Positions 34,465 through 42,516 of a stretch of 64,000 nucleotides of DNA are shown piece after piece. The DNA lies in the NCBI GenBank assembly GCA_035533275.1, contig DATLUD010000008.1:62001-126000 (forward strand), written 5' to 3'. The stretch is from SCRA01 sp035533275 (GTDB lineage: Bacteria > Vulcanimicrobiota > Vulcanimicrobiia > Vulcanimicrobiales > SCRA01). Numbering within the stretch: position 1 is the stretch's first letter; every line of letters starts with the position of its first letter. A program made the translations under genes and the position numbers. The notes beneath the pieces were generated by a model. The model was not told where the DNA came from and searched no databases. It worked only from the letters and a program-made list of their open reading frames with translations.

Positions 34465-35768
34465 GGCGCCACCTGCGCCGCGGTGCGCTGCGCCGCCGCC
34501 AATCCCTGCTCGAGATCCCAGATGAGATCGTCGGCGTCCTCCAGCCCTACGGAGAGGCGCACCATGTCGGGCGTGACGCCTCCCGCCGCCATCTCCTCAT
34601 CCGTCAGCTGCTGGTGCGTCGTCGACGCGGGATGGATGACCAGCGACTTCGCGTCGCCGACGTTGGCCAGGTGGCTCCAGAGCTCGAGCGCCTCGATGAA
34701 GCGCACTCCCGCCTCGCGCCCCCCGCGCAAGCCGAACGTGAAGATCGAACCGGCTCCGCGCGGCAGATAGCGCCGCGCCAGATCGCGGTAGGGGCTCGAG
34801 GGCAGACCGGGATACTTCACCCACGCGACCGCCTCGTGCCCTTCGAGGAACGCCGCGATCCGCTCGGCGTTGCGCACGTGCTGCTCCACGCGCAGCGCCA
34901 ACGTCTCCAACCCCTGGATCAGCAGCCAGGCATTCATCGGCGAGAGGCAGGCCCCCACGTCGCGCATCACCTCGGCACGCGCGCGCATGAGGAAGGCGTA
35001 CTCCCCGAAGGTCTCGGCGAAGTTCATGCCGTGGTAACCCGGACTAGGGGCGGCGATCAGCGGATGGCGCTCGCCCCACGGGAACCGGCCCGACTCGACC
35101 AGCACGCCCGCGATGACCGTGCCGTGGCCGCTGATGAACTTGGTGGCCGACTGCACGACGACGTCGGCTCCGTGCTCGATGGGCCGGCAGAGATACGGCG
35201 TGGCGAACGTGTTGTCGACGATCAACGGTATCCCCGCCGCGTGGGCCGCGTCGGCGAGCGCGCCCAGATCGGCCACGTTGCCGATGGGGTTCCCGATCGT
35301 CTCCACGTAGAGCGCCTTCGTCTCGGGGCGGATCGCGGCGGCCATGGCGCGCGGATCCGACTCCGGCACGAACGTCACCTCGATGCCCATGCGCTTGAGG
35401 GTGACGGCGAACTGCGTCACGGTTCCTCCGTACAGGTTCGCCGACGCCACGAGATGGTCGCCCGCCTGCGCCAGGGAGAGCACGGCCGTCAGTTGGGCCG
35501 CCTGCCCCGAAGCCGTCGCCAGCGCTCCCAAACCTCCCTCGAGGCTGGCGATCTTCTCCTCGAACGCGGCCACCGTCGGGTTGGCGATGCGGCTATAGAT
35601 GTTCCCGTACGTTCGTAACGCGAAAAGCTCGGCGGCGTGTTCGGCGCTATCGAAGACGAAGCTCGAGCTGAAGTAGATGGGCTGCGCGCGCGCCCCGGTG
35701 GTGGGATCGGGCGGCGTGCCGGCGTGCAAGGCGCGGGTGCGAAAGCCGAACGTGCGGTCCTGCGACAT
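34461..35768 (-). CDS. metY: O-acetylhomoserine sulfhydrylase / aminocarboxypropyltransferase
   Basis: The 435-residue Cys/Met-metabolism PLP enzyme shows RALHAGTPPDPTTGARAQPI, YSRIANPTVAAFEEKIASLE, VDNTFATPYLCRPIEHGADV, and the PLP lysine in QSATKFISGHGTVIAGVLVE. Length and the long insert before ANVGDAKSLVIHPASTTHQQ fit MetY, which makes homocysteine from O-acetylhomoserine and sulfide. The ATG at 35768 is preferred because GGAG lies 7 nt upstream; the ATG six bases earlier is too close to it. No SAM riboswitch is visible upstream. Confidence 0.9.
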   Translation of the reverse strand: MSQDRTFGFRTRALHAGTPPDPTTGARAQPIYFSSSFVFDSAEHAAELFALRTYGNIYSRIANPTVAAFEEKIASLEGGLGALATASGQAAQLTAVLSLAQAGDHLVASANLYGGTVTQFAVTLKRMGIEVTFVPESDPRAMAAAIRPETKALYVETIGNPIGNVADLGALADAAHAAGIPLIVDNTFATPYLCRPIEHGADVVVQSATKFISGHGTVIAGVLVESGRFPWGERHPLIAAPSPGYHGMNFAETFGEYAFLMRARAEVMRDVGACLSPMNAWLLIQGLETLALRVEQHVRNAERIAAFLEGHEAVAWVKYPGLPSSPYRDLARRYLPRGAGSIFTFGLRGGREAGVRFIEALELWSHLANVGDAKSLVIHPASTTHQQLTDEEMAAGGVTPDMVRLSVGLEDADDLIWDLEQGLAAAQRTAAQVAP

Positions 35769-35899
35769 GGGCATTCTCCGGTGAGCCGGTGGTATGGGCG
35801 CCGCTGCGCGCCGTCGAAGGGAGGTCTTGCGTTTGTCGCGGACCGCCCGGAACTCCTGGCGGCGCGCAGAACGGAATGCCGTCGAAGGGATCGGTACGC

Positions 35900-36811
35900 A
35901 TGCGCATCGTCTGCGTGGGAGCCGGACTCATGGGCTCCCGCCTCGCACTTCTCTGCGCCGCGCGCGGCGTGGAGGCGACGCTCGTGGGGCGCGACGCCGC
36001 CCGCGCGCGCGCCGCGCTTGCCGATGCCGCCGCCGAGGCGGGTGACCCGGCGCTCGCCGCCTCGGTGGCAGTGAGCTCCGATCTCGAGGCGGCAGCCGGA
36101 GGGGACGTCGTCCTCGAGTCGATCCCCGAGAACGCGGCCGAGAAGCAAGCCCTGATTGCGCGCCTCGACCTGCTCGTCCCCGCGGGGATCCCCATCGCCT
36201 CGCAGACGTCCAGCTTCGCGCCCGACCTCCTCGGAGAGCGGTGCGCCAACCCGCGGCGCGTCTTCGTGGCGCACTTCATCCATCCGGCGGCCCTGGTGCC
36301 TCTCTCCGAGGTCGTCTATCCCTCGGCCCACGATCCCTGCGCGGCGGAACGCTTGGAGGCCTGGCTGCGCGCGATCGAGATGCGCGCCGTGCACGTGCGC
36401 AAGCCGCTGCCCGGCTTCATCGTGAACCGGTTGCAGTTCGCGCTGCTGCGCGAGGCGCTGGCCATCGTGGCGGCCGGCGGCGCCGACCTCGAGGACGTCG
36501 AGGCGATCGCCAGCCAAGCGCTGGCGCCGCGCTGGATGGCCACGGGACCCATCGAATCGGCCGACCTCGGCGGCCTCGACACCTTCGCCGACGTCGCCGC
36601 GTCCGTTTTGCCTTCGCTCGACCGCTCGCCCGAGATCCCCGCCGCGCTGGCCGAGCGCGTGCTGCGCGGAGAGCGCGGCGCCAAGAGCGGGCGCGGATTC
36701 TTCGACTGGACGCCGGAGCGCATCGCCGCCGCGCGCAGCCGGCGCACGCGCGCCTACCTGGCGGCGCGGCGCCTACGAGAGGCGGCAGATGGTGCGGGCG
36801 ACGGAACCTGA
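35900..36811 (+). CDS. 3-hydroxyacyl-CoA dehydrogenase family protein
   Basis: The 303-residue protein has an NAD-binding N-terminus (MRIVCVGAGLMGSRLALLCA), the family middle segments VVLESIPENAAEKQALIARL and IASQTSSFAPDLL, and HFIHPAALVPLSEVV with PGFIVNRLQFALLREALAIV after it. These place it with 3-hydroxybutyryl-CoA or lambda-crystallin-type dehydrogenases. The substrate may be a 3-hydroxyacyl-CoA or a 3-hydroxy acid. ATG at 35900 is chosen (AGGGA about 10 nt upstream); ATG at 35876 is an alternative. Its end overlaps the opposing dehydrogenase gene by 39 bp. Confidence 0.8.
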   Translation: MRIVCVGAGLMGSRLALLCAARGVEATLVGRDAARARAALADAAAEAGDPALAASVAVSSDLEAAAGGDVVLESIPENAAEKQALIARLDLLVPAGIPIASQTSSFAPDLLGERCANPRRVFVAHFIHPAALVPLSEVVYPSAHDPCAAERLEAWLRAIEMRAVHVRKPLPGFIVNRLQFALLREALAIVAAGGADLEDVEAIASQALAPRWMATGPIESADLGGLDTFADVAASVLPSLDRSPEIPAALAERVLRGERGAKSGRGFFDWTPERIAAARSRRTRAYLAARRLREAADGAGDGT

Positions 36812-37900
36812 CGCCAAGGCGTCGAGCGCGGCGTTGATCGCATCCAGCGCGAACTCGCCGCTGACCAGCCGCTCGATCGGCAAGCGCCCCGCCCGCCAGA
36901 GGGCCAGGTAGCGCGGCACGTCGCGCTGAGGAACGGCGGAGCCCATGTAGCTCCCCTTGATCGTGCGCTCCTCGCCGACCAGCGCGCTGTGACCGATCGC
37001 GGCGGTCGCCGCCGCGCTGGGCAAGCCCACGGCCACCGTGGTGCCGCCGCGTCTGGTCGCCGCCACCGCCTGCTCGAGCACCTTGGCGTTGCCGGCCATC
37101 TCGAAGGAGTACTCCGCGCCGCCCTCGAGCAGCTCCCGCACCTGCGCGGCGGCATCCCCCGCGGCCGGGTCCACCACGTCCGTGGCGCCCAGCGAGCGCG
37201 CAAGCTCGCGCTTGGAGGCGACGGGATCGACGACCACGATGCGCAGCGCCCCCGACGCGTGGGCGCCCAGCGCGCCCATCAGGCCGACGCCGCCTGCGCC
37301 GAAGATGGCGACCGACGCCCCGGCGGGCACTCGCGCCGTGTTGATCACCGCCCCGATCCCCGTGAGCGCGGCGCAGCCGAAGAGCGCGGCGATGCCCAGC
37401 GGAGTGTCGTCGGGCACGGGCACCAGCGACTCTTGCGCGCAGACGCTCCGCTCGCTGAAGGCGCTGACGCCCAAGTGATGGAGCACGCGCTCGCCGCCGC
37501 GCGAGAAGCGCACGCCGCCCGAGAGCAGCGTGCCGGCGCCGTTGGCGCGCGTGCCGTTCGCGCAGAGCGCGGGACGTCCGGCCGCGCAGAACTCGCAGTA
37601 GCCGCAGATCGGGACGTACGAGAAGACGACGTGCTGACCCGGCCGCACGCGCGTGACGCCCGCCCCGACGCGCTCGACGACGCCCGCGGCCTCGTGACCC
37701 AACACGATGGGCAATGGGCGCGGACGCGTGCCGTCGACGGCGGAGAGATCCGAATGACAGAGGCCGGCGCTCGCGATGCGCACAAGCACCTCGCCATCGT
37801 GCGGCTCGTCGAGATCGATCTCCCCGACTTCGATCGGCGTCGAGGAGGCATAGGGGCGCTCGCGACCCGCGGCGACCAGCACCGCCGAGCGCGTCTTCAA
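36773..37900 (-). CDS. Zinc-dependent alcohol dehydrogenase (MDR, class III-like)
   Basis: The TTG at 37900 overlaps the upstream stop (TTGA), fixing the start and giving 375 residues. Catalytic zinc ligands are in AGLCHSDLSAVDG and LGHEAAGVVERVGAG. The structural zinc site is the four-cysteine segment CGYCEFCAAGRPALC. The NAD loop is IFGAGGVGLMGALGA. The pattern resembles class III alcohol / S-hydroxymethyl-type dehydrogenases. The actual alcohol or aldehyde cannot be told. The gene follows a lipoprotein gene on the same strand. Confidence 0.85.
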   Translation of the reverse strand: MKTRSAVLVAAGRERPYASSTPIEVGEIDLDEPHDGEVLVRIASAGLCHSDLSAVDGTRPRPLPIVLGHEAAGVVERVGAGVTRVRPGQHVVFSYVPICGYCEFCAAGRPALCANGTRANGAGTLLSGGVRFSRGGERVLHHLGVSAFSERSVCAQESLVPVPDDTPLGIAALFGCAALTGIGAVINTARVPAGASVAIFGAGGVGLMGALGAHASGALRIVVVDPVASKRELARSLGATDVVDPAAGDAAAQVRELLEGGAEYSFEMAGNAKVLEQAVAATRRGGTTVAVGLPSAAATAAIGHSALVGEERTIKGSYMGSAVPQRDVPRYLALWRAGRLPIERLVSGEFALDAINAALDALASGSVARTICRLS

Positions 37901-39153
37901 CGCGTGGGGCTCGGCGCCGGCTTCTCCGCGGTGGCGGGGGCGCCGCTCGCCGTGGCTGCCGGCGCCGGCGAGGCGGCACCGGCTTTCGACGTCATCGCGA
38001 TGGCGTCGGATGGAACACCCAACGCCGTGCTCCCGCTGACCGCGCCGTCGAGCGCGTCGACGGCATACCATGCGGCGCCGTTGGCGCCGCCAAGGCGGAA
38101 GGCCCACGCCGGGCGCGTGGCGCGCGGCGCCGCCGTGGCCGGTCCTCTCAGGCCTCCGAAGACGACCGCCTGCACCTTCTCGTCACCGATGACGGCTCCG
38201 CTGCGCGCGAGCTGCTCCAACGCTTGAGACGCGCTCATCGGCGGCGTCTTGCCGGCATCCAGCGGTGCTCCCGCCTTGCGCCACAAGCGCGTGTACGACG
38301 TCACCTCGAGGCCCGGTCCGGAGCTCGGCCCGGGCGACGACGAGAGCGTCGGCGCCGTGGGCGTCACCGTCACGGCGATGGCGTCGGCGCCGATGATCGA
38401 CGGATCGCCGTGGCGCCACACGAACGTGATGCTGGTGGGTTTTGGCACCGAGGAGCTGTCGCCCGCCGTCATGCGATAGACGGGGTCGACCTCAACGGCG
38501 CCGTTGGGGATCCCGCCGTGGCGCTGAACGAACGCCTGCGCCACCTCCTGCGCGCGCTCCGCCCCGTTCTCGATCACGCCCGTGGTGTGCTCTCTCTCGT
38601 ACGTGACGAGCCCCGTCAGCAGATCGATCGTCCAGCGCACTCCGCCGCGCGTGATCTCGATGCGATCGACGGGCGGCTGCGTCGGACTCTTGGGATCGAC
38701 GACGTTGTGCACGAGGCTCACGCCGCCCTGCGTCGCCAGGCGCTGCGCCGGCGCGTCGTCGCTCGGGAAGGTCGGCGGCTCGAGCGTCTGCGGGGTGAAC
38801 GACGGCAGCGCCGTCGGCAACGCCACCTCCGACTTCGGCAGGCTCGCCGCCGCGGTTCCCGTGGCCGCCGGCGCCGGCGAGGGCGCCGCTCCGGCGGCGC
38901 GGGTCTCGAACGCGCTCAGCGCCGCGATGCGGTTGGTCATCCGCTGGCCGAGCGAGCCGTACGCCATGCGCGCCAGATAGTAGTCAGCGACGTCGCCGGC
39001 GGCTTGCGCGTCGCCGACGTTCGAGGCGGAGTTGGCGGGAGGAGCGGCACCCACGCCTCCGGGCGCCGGAGGCGTGCCCGCGCCGAGTCCATTGTTGCAG
39101 CCGACGACGCCGGCGAACAGCAGGCACGCGAGTACGCGAAGGCTGCGGGTCAT
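37897..39153 (-). CDS. Lipoprotein of unknown function (418 residues)
   Basis: The protein starts MTRSLRVLACLLFAGVVGCN, a lipoprotein signal with Cys19 after FAGVVG. After a low-complexity Pro/Ala/Gly stretch the body holds two mixed alpha/beta regions (DRIEITRGGVRWTIDLLTGL, VAQAFVQRHGGIPNGAVEVD, VTSYTRLWRKAGAPLDAGKT). The two-lobed plan with a Trp-rich C-terminus vaguely recalls YycH/YycI regulators, but I do not assign it. It is divergent from a secreted protein gene and coupled to the alcohol dehydrogenase downstream. Confidence 0.6.
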   Translation of the reverse strand: MTRSLRVLACLLFAGVVGCNNGLGAGTPPAPGGVGAAPPANSASNVGDAQAAGDVADYYLARMAYGSLGQRMTNRIAALSAFETRAAGAAPSPAPAATGTAAASLPKSEVALPTALPSFTPQTLEPPTFPSDDAPAQRLATQGGVSLVHNVVDPKSPTQPPVDRIEITRGGVRWTIDLLTGLVTYEREHTTGVIENGAERAQEVAQAFVQRHGGIPNGAVEVDPVYRMTAGDSSSVPKPTSITFVWRHGDPSIIGADAIAVTVTPTAPTLSSSPGPSSGPGLEVTSYTRLWRKAGAPLDAGKTPPMSASQALEQLARSGAVIGDEKVQAVVFGGLRGPATAAPRATRPAWAFRLGGANGAAWYAVDALDGAVSGSTALGVPSDAIAMTSKAGAASPAPAATASGAPATAEKPAPSPTR

Positions 39154-39214
39154 GGAGGCGCATTCTGGACGCGCGGAACAGGCTCCTCGCGCGAGGAAGC
39201 GAAAGCCAGGGCGC

Positions 39215-40258
39215 ATGCTCCAAGCACTCGCATTCGCCGTCTCGCTGCTCTCGCCGGTGCTCGCGGTCACGCCGGCGATACCTCCGAGCGAGATGGGTAC
39301 CATACCGGACGCCTGCCGCGCCGACTACGACCGCTTGGTCAAGCAGACCGAGGTCGTGGTCGCCTACCGCAACTCCGTCGCCCTGCTCACCAAGAGCGGC
39401 GTGCCCGTGATGCCCGGGCCTGCGCAGCAGCAAGCCACCGACGCCTTCAACGCCGCCCGCGGCTCCATCGGCAAAGCCGCTCCAGGGGCCACGCAGGCAG
39501 CGCAGGAGGCGCTCGTCCAGGTTTACGCCGCGGCCGACCCGCTCGACGACCTGGTGGTGCAGTACGCCTCGGATCTCCAGGGATACGTCGATGAGGTCGC
39601 CAGCGTGACGGGCGCGGAGCCCACGCGCATCGCGCCTCCGGCCGCTAACGCTCCGGCCACCGAGGTCGAGGCCTGGAACGTCGTCCAGCAAGACGTGACC
39701 AAGCTCTCGGGAACCGTCGCCAAGATCGACGCCGCGCTCGACGCCGAGCGTCAGGCGCAGGCCGCATACGTGCAGCAATGCCGCGGCGGCTCCTCCGCCG
39801 TCCCGGCTCCCGCGGCCACCGCGGCGACGACGCCGCCGATCGCCGCGGCCGCCCCTGCCGCGCCACCCGTCGCGACCACACCCGCCGTCGCCGCGCCTGC
39901 CGCCAATGCGCCCGCCGGCGGACCGCAGGCCTCACCGGCAGCGGCGCAGCTGCGGCGCGCCTTCGCCACGCTCGTCGACTGGCTGCGGCGCTATCACGAC
40001 GAGCACGGAGCCTACCCAACGCAGATCGATCGCGCGGTGCTCGCCGACGCCGACGCTCTCAATCCGTTCCACACCGGCTTCGGCTATCGCGCGGTGCGCG
40101 CGACCTACTATCTCGGCACGTTCACGGGAATGTGCGCTTGCGACGACGAGATCGCGGCGGACTTCGCAAAATTCGGCGACTGGTACGAGAACGCCGGCAA
40201 GCACGCGCCCTTCCTCGCCCCCGGCATCTGGTATACGCCGAGCGTCTACTTCAGGTAG
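39215..40258 (+). CDS. Secreted protein of unknown function with pilin-like C-terminal region
   Basis: The 347-residue product begins with a signal peptide (LQALAFAVSLLSPVLAVTPA). Residues about 25-190 form a helical domain (ATDAFNAARGSIGKAAPGAT). An Ala/Pro linker of about 45 residues follows. The C-terminal 100 residues (LRRAFATLVDWLRRYHDEHG, AYPTQIDRAVLADADALNPF) recall the soluble part of type II pseudopilins without the N-terminal methylation helix. A CAC pair (GMCACDDE) may form a disulfide. The end overlaps the opposing gene by 8 bp. Confidence 0.55.
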   Translation: MLQALAFAVSLLSPVLAVTPAIPPSEMGTIPDACRADYDRLVKQTEVVVAYRNSVALLTKSGVPVMPGPAQQQATDAFNAARGSIGKAAPGATQAAQEALVQVYAAADPLDDLVVQYASDLQGYVDEVASVTGAEPTRIAPPAANAPATEVEAWNVVQQDVTKLSGTVAKIDAALDAERQAQAAYVQQCRGGSSAVPAPAATAATTPPIAAAAPAAPPVATTPAVAAPAANAPAGGPQASPAAAQLRRAFATLVDWLRRYHDEHGAYPTQIDRAVLADADALNPFHTGFGYRAVRATYYLGTFTGMCACDDEIAADFAKFGDWYENAGKHAPFLAPGIWYTPSVYFR

Positions 40259-40718
40259 CCGCCGCCTCGCGCGGGAGCTCGACCTCCATCGGACGTCCGG
40301 GCCGGTGGAGGTCGAGCAACGGCGTGAATGCGAGGTGCTCCTGGTGGCAGGCGATGAACGCCTCGATGCCGCGCCGCACGCAGCCGTATTCCTCGACGTA
40401 CTTGTTCAGCTTCTTCGTGACGTACGCGTGCGGATCGCGCAGCAGCTTCACATAGTACGGATCGTTGGTCAACCCGGTGGGATCCACGCCTTCCTTGGCG
40501 GTCAACCACACGAGCTTCGGCTGCTCTCCTTCGCGATACCCGATCAGCACCAGCGGGACCGCGCGCTTCCCGCCGAGCGAAGGCAGAAAGCTGCAAAGCG
40601 TATAGGCATCGAGGTCGAGTTCCTGCGGATCGATCACCTGACTCACGGGCGACACCTCCACCGTCGTCATGAGACGCAACGACCGCATGCCTGCGAGGGC
40701 GATGCGGTCGTTCGTCAT
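40251..40718 (-). CDS. Protein of unknown function (about 155 residues)
   Basis: The frame is well conserved in character, with aromatic and charged residues (QELDLDAYTLCSFLPSLGGK, VPLVLIGYREGEQPKLVWLT, DPYYVKLLRDPHAYVTKKLN). There is no signal peptide or membrane segment. The start is uncertain: ATG 40718 is used, with GTG 40745 upstream and internal ATGs at 40688 and 40670 as alternatives. I do not recognise the family. It is divergent from the ECF sigma factor gene. Confidence 0.5.
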   Translation of the reverse strand: MTNDRIALAGMRSLRLMTTVEVSPVSQVIDPQELDLDAYTLCSFLPSLGGKRAVPLVLIGYREGEQPKLVWLTAKEGVDPTGLTNDPYYVKLLRDPHAYVTKKLNKYVEEYGCVRRGIEAFIACHQEHLAFTPLLDLHRPGRPMEVELPREAAAT

Positions 40719-40874
40719 TGGGCTCTCGCGGTTCCCGCCGCACACGCGCCGCGTGCGGCGCCGTGGGGCGGGGGACCGGAGAGCAAGATCATGCGTCCAA
40801 CTTCGGCACCCGCGGAGGGGGCCCTGTCGCGTCCGGTCGAAACCCGAACGACGCCGCGGGGGTTGTGAGTCGCG

Positions 40875-41540
40875 ATGAGCGCGATGCTGCTGGAGGCCCC
40901 ACCGGTCCTAGAGGAGATCCTGGTGGCGAACGTCCGGCCCTCCGAGGTTCCACAGGCGAGCATCCCCAGCGCCGAGCGCTTCGAGCGCATCGTCGAGGAG
41001 TACGAACGGCGGCTCTTCGGGTTCGCCCTCCGCATGACCGGGAATCGCGAGGACGCCGAAGAGATCGTGCAGGACGCCTTCGTACGCGCCTACCGTGCGC
41101 TCGCCAAGATGCCTGCCGAGCACCGGGCCCAGTTGAAGCTCCAGCCATGGCTGTACACGATCACGCTCAACGTGACGCGGAACCGCCTGCGCTCGAAGAA
41201 GCCGACGAACGTGGCCCTGGACGCGCTGGCCGATCCCGATGCCTTGGTCCACCAGAACCACGCCCCGTCGGCGGAGACCCCCGAGCAGATCGTGGAGCGC
41301 GCCGTGGACATGGCGATGGTCGAGCGCGCACTGCTCGATCTGCCGGTGCACCTGCGGGCCGCGGCGACGCTGCGCTTCATCGAGGGCCGCTCCCATCCGG
41401 AGATCGCCGAGATTCTCCAGCAGCCGATCGGGACGGTCAAGAGTCACGTTCATCGTGCCGTACGCATACTGCGGCGCGTGTTGGGGCCGCAGGTCGGCCG
41501 GCTGGTCCGCGAGGGGGATGAGGAACATGCGCTGTCGTGA
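40875..41540 (+). CDS. ECF-type RNA polymerase sigma factor
   Basis: The 221-residue protein has region 2 (YERRLFGFALRMTGNREDAE, EIVQDAFVRAYRAL) at about residues 37-75. Region 4 (LLDLPVHLRAAATLRFIEGR, HPEIAEILQQPIGTVKSHVH) lies at about 155-205. These are the two DNA-binding parts of an ECF sigma factor. The next gene overlaps by 14 bp and encodes an anti-sigma zinc finger joined to a DNA alkyltransferase. That gives a direct hint that this sigma factor answers alkylation damage. Confidence 0.9.
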   Translation: MSAMLLEAPPVLEEILVANVRPSEVPQASIPSAERFERIVEEYERRLFGFALRMTGNREDAEEIVQDAFVRAYRALAKMPAEHRAQLKLQPWLYTITLNVTRNRLRSKKPTNVALDALADPDALVHQNHAPSAETPEQIVERAVDMAMVERALLDLPVHLRAAATLRFIEGRSHPEIAEILQQPIGTVKSHVHRAVRILRRVLGPQVGRLVREGDEEHALS

Positions 41541-42297
41541 CGTGGAGGCGTGCTGGGACGACATGCGCTCCGGCCAGGAACCGCGGCGGGGAGACGTGCT
41601 GGCGCATCTGCGGGCATGTCCCGACTGCCAGGCCGTCTACGCCGAGTACGAAGGCGTCGCCTACTGTCTCTCCTGCCTTCCCGTCGTCGAGGCGCCGCAG
41701 TCGATGGTGCCGCAGATCATGGCGCACATCCGGCATCAGTGTGAGCAGGTCCATATCCGGGCCACCGTCGCCTTGAGCACCGTCCCCACGCCGATCGGCC
41801 CCGTCCATGTGGGGTACCGCGAGCAAGGCATCGTCTTCCTGAGCATCGACCGCGGGGAGGGGCTGCGCGGCGCCGCCTCGGCTCTCGAGCACCGGCTGCG
41901 CGCCTCGGCCCTGCCCGTGACCGAGGAGCCTCCCGCCTGGGTGCGCGGCGCGCTCGACGCCTTCTTCGCCTCCGGGCGCACCACCGACGCTCCCGTCGAC
42001 TTGAGCGACGTCACCGATTTCGAGCGCGCGGTCTTGCGCGCCGCGGCGCAGATCCCTCCGGGCGAAGTCCGCTCCTACGGGTGGGTGGCGCGAGCCGTCG
42101 GCAAACCCAACTCGGCTCGCGCGGTGGGGCAGGCGCTGGCCAACAACCCGGTCCCGCTGCTGATCCCGTGCCATCGCGTGATCGACTGCAAGGGGCGTCT
42201 CAACCGCTATCTCTACGGCGTGGAGATGAAGCGGCGCCTCCTCGACCTCGAAGGATTCCGGGAAGAGGAGAGATCCTCCGATGTGCGAACCTGTTGA
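41527..42297 (+). CDS. Anti-sigma zinc-finger fused to O6-alkylguanine-DNA alkyltransferase
   Basis: The 256-residue product starts MRCRDVEACWDDMRSG. Residues 3-34 hold an anti-sigma ZAS-type zinc finger: Cys3/Cys9, then H27-x3-C31-x2-C34 (AHLRACPDCQAVY). Residues about 80-250 are a complete Ogt/MGMT domain: N-terminal strand VPTPIGPVHVGYREQGIVFL, helix-turn-helix SYGWVARAVGKPNSARAVGQ, and the active site PCHRV with acceptor Cys215. There is no membrane segment. MGMT transfers alkyl groups from O6-alkylguanine to its own cysteine, irreversibly. ATG 41527 is used; ATG 41518 is possible. The fusion suggests that alkylation of the protein frees the sigma factor, as Ada does by another route. Confidence 0.88.
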   Translation: MRCRDVEACWDDMRSGQEPRRGDVLAHLRACPDCQAVYAEYEGVAYCLSCLPVVEAPQSMVPQIMAHIRHQCEQVHIRATVALSTVPTPIGPVHVGYREQGIVFLSIDRGEGLRGAASALEHRLRASALPVTEEPPAWVRGALDAFFASGRTTDAPVDLSDVTDFERAVLRAAAQIPPGEVRSYGWVARAVGKPNSARAVGQALANNPVPLLIPCHRVIDCKGRLNRYLYGVEMKRRLLDLEGFREEERSSDVRTC

Positions 42298-42363
42298 GAG
42301 ATACACGGTCCGCGGTTCCTTCAGAGACAAGACGAAACGAAGGATAACAGCCGGACGAAGGAG

Positions 42364-42435
42364 GTGATCATCGTTACCAGTGACAGTCGATTTGAGCCCG
42401 AGCAATCCACGATGATCGGAGGATTGCTCCTCTAA
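42364..42435 (+). CDS. Possible 23-residue peptide downstream of the sigma/alkyltransferase operon
   Basis: A frame from GTG 42364 to TAA reads MIIVTSDSRFEPEQSTMIGG and LLL. It lies on top of AAGGAGGTGATC (42358-42369), a 12-base match to the complement of the 16S rRNA 3' end. The spacing to the GTG is wrong; an ATC at 42370 would be better placed but is a rare start. The evidence for translation is thin; it is recorded because of the exceptional ribosome site. Confidence 0.2.
   Translation: MIIVTSDSRFEPEQSTMIGGLLL
42400..42429 (+). promoter_or_regulatory. Perfect 9-bp hairpin between the alkyltransferase gene and the terminator
   Basis: GAGCAATCC (42400-42408) and GGATTGCTC (42421-42429) are exact complements around a 12-nt loop, and the loop itself contains CGAT-G-ATCG. 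It sits 30 bp before the terminator in a gap of about 220 bp. It could be part of a small RNA or an attenuator for the possible short peptide. Confidence 0.4.
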
Positions 42436-42458
42436 GCCGAAAACGTTGATCGCCCTTC

Positions 42459-42488
42459 GCCGGCCCCGCGTGGCCGGCTTCTTTTTTT
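42459..42488 (+). terminator. Rho-independent terminator of the sigma/alkyltransferase operon
   Basis: GCCGGCC and GGCCGGC form a 7-bp stem with loop ccgcgt, followed directly by ttcttttttt. It is the only classical hairpin-plus-T-tract terminator I see in the window. It separates this operon from the pyroglutamyl peptidase gene, and leaves a 160-nt 3' region that is transcribed with the operon. Confidence 0.85.
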
Positions 42489-42516
42489 CCTCCGACCGCA
42501 CGATAATGGGAAGGTC

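Noticed and set aside
35769..35899. SAM riboswitch before metY
   Set aside because: No SAM-I, SAM-II or SAM-IV-like core could be recognised in the 130-bp gap.
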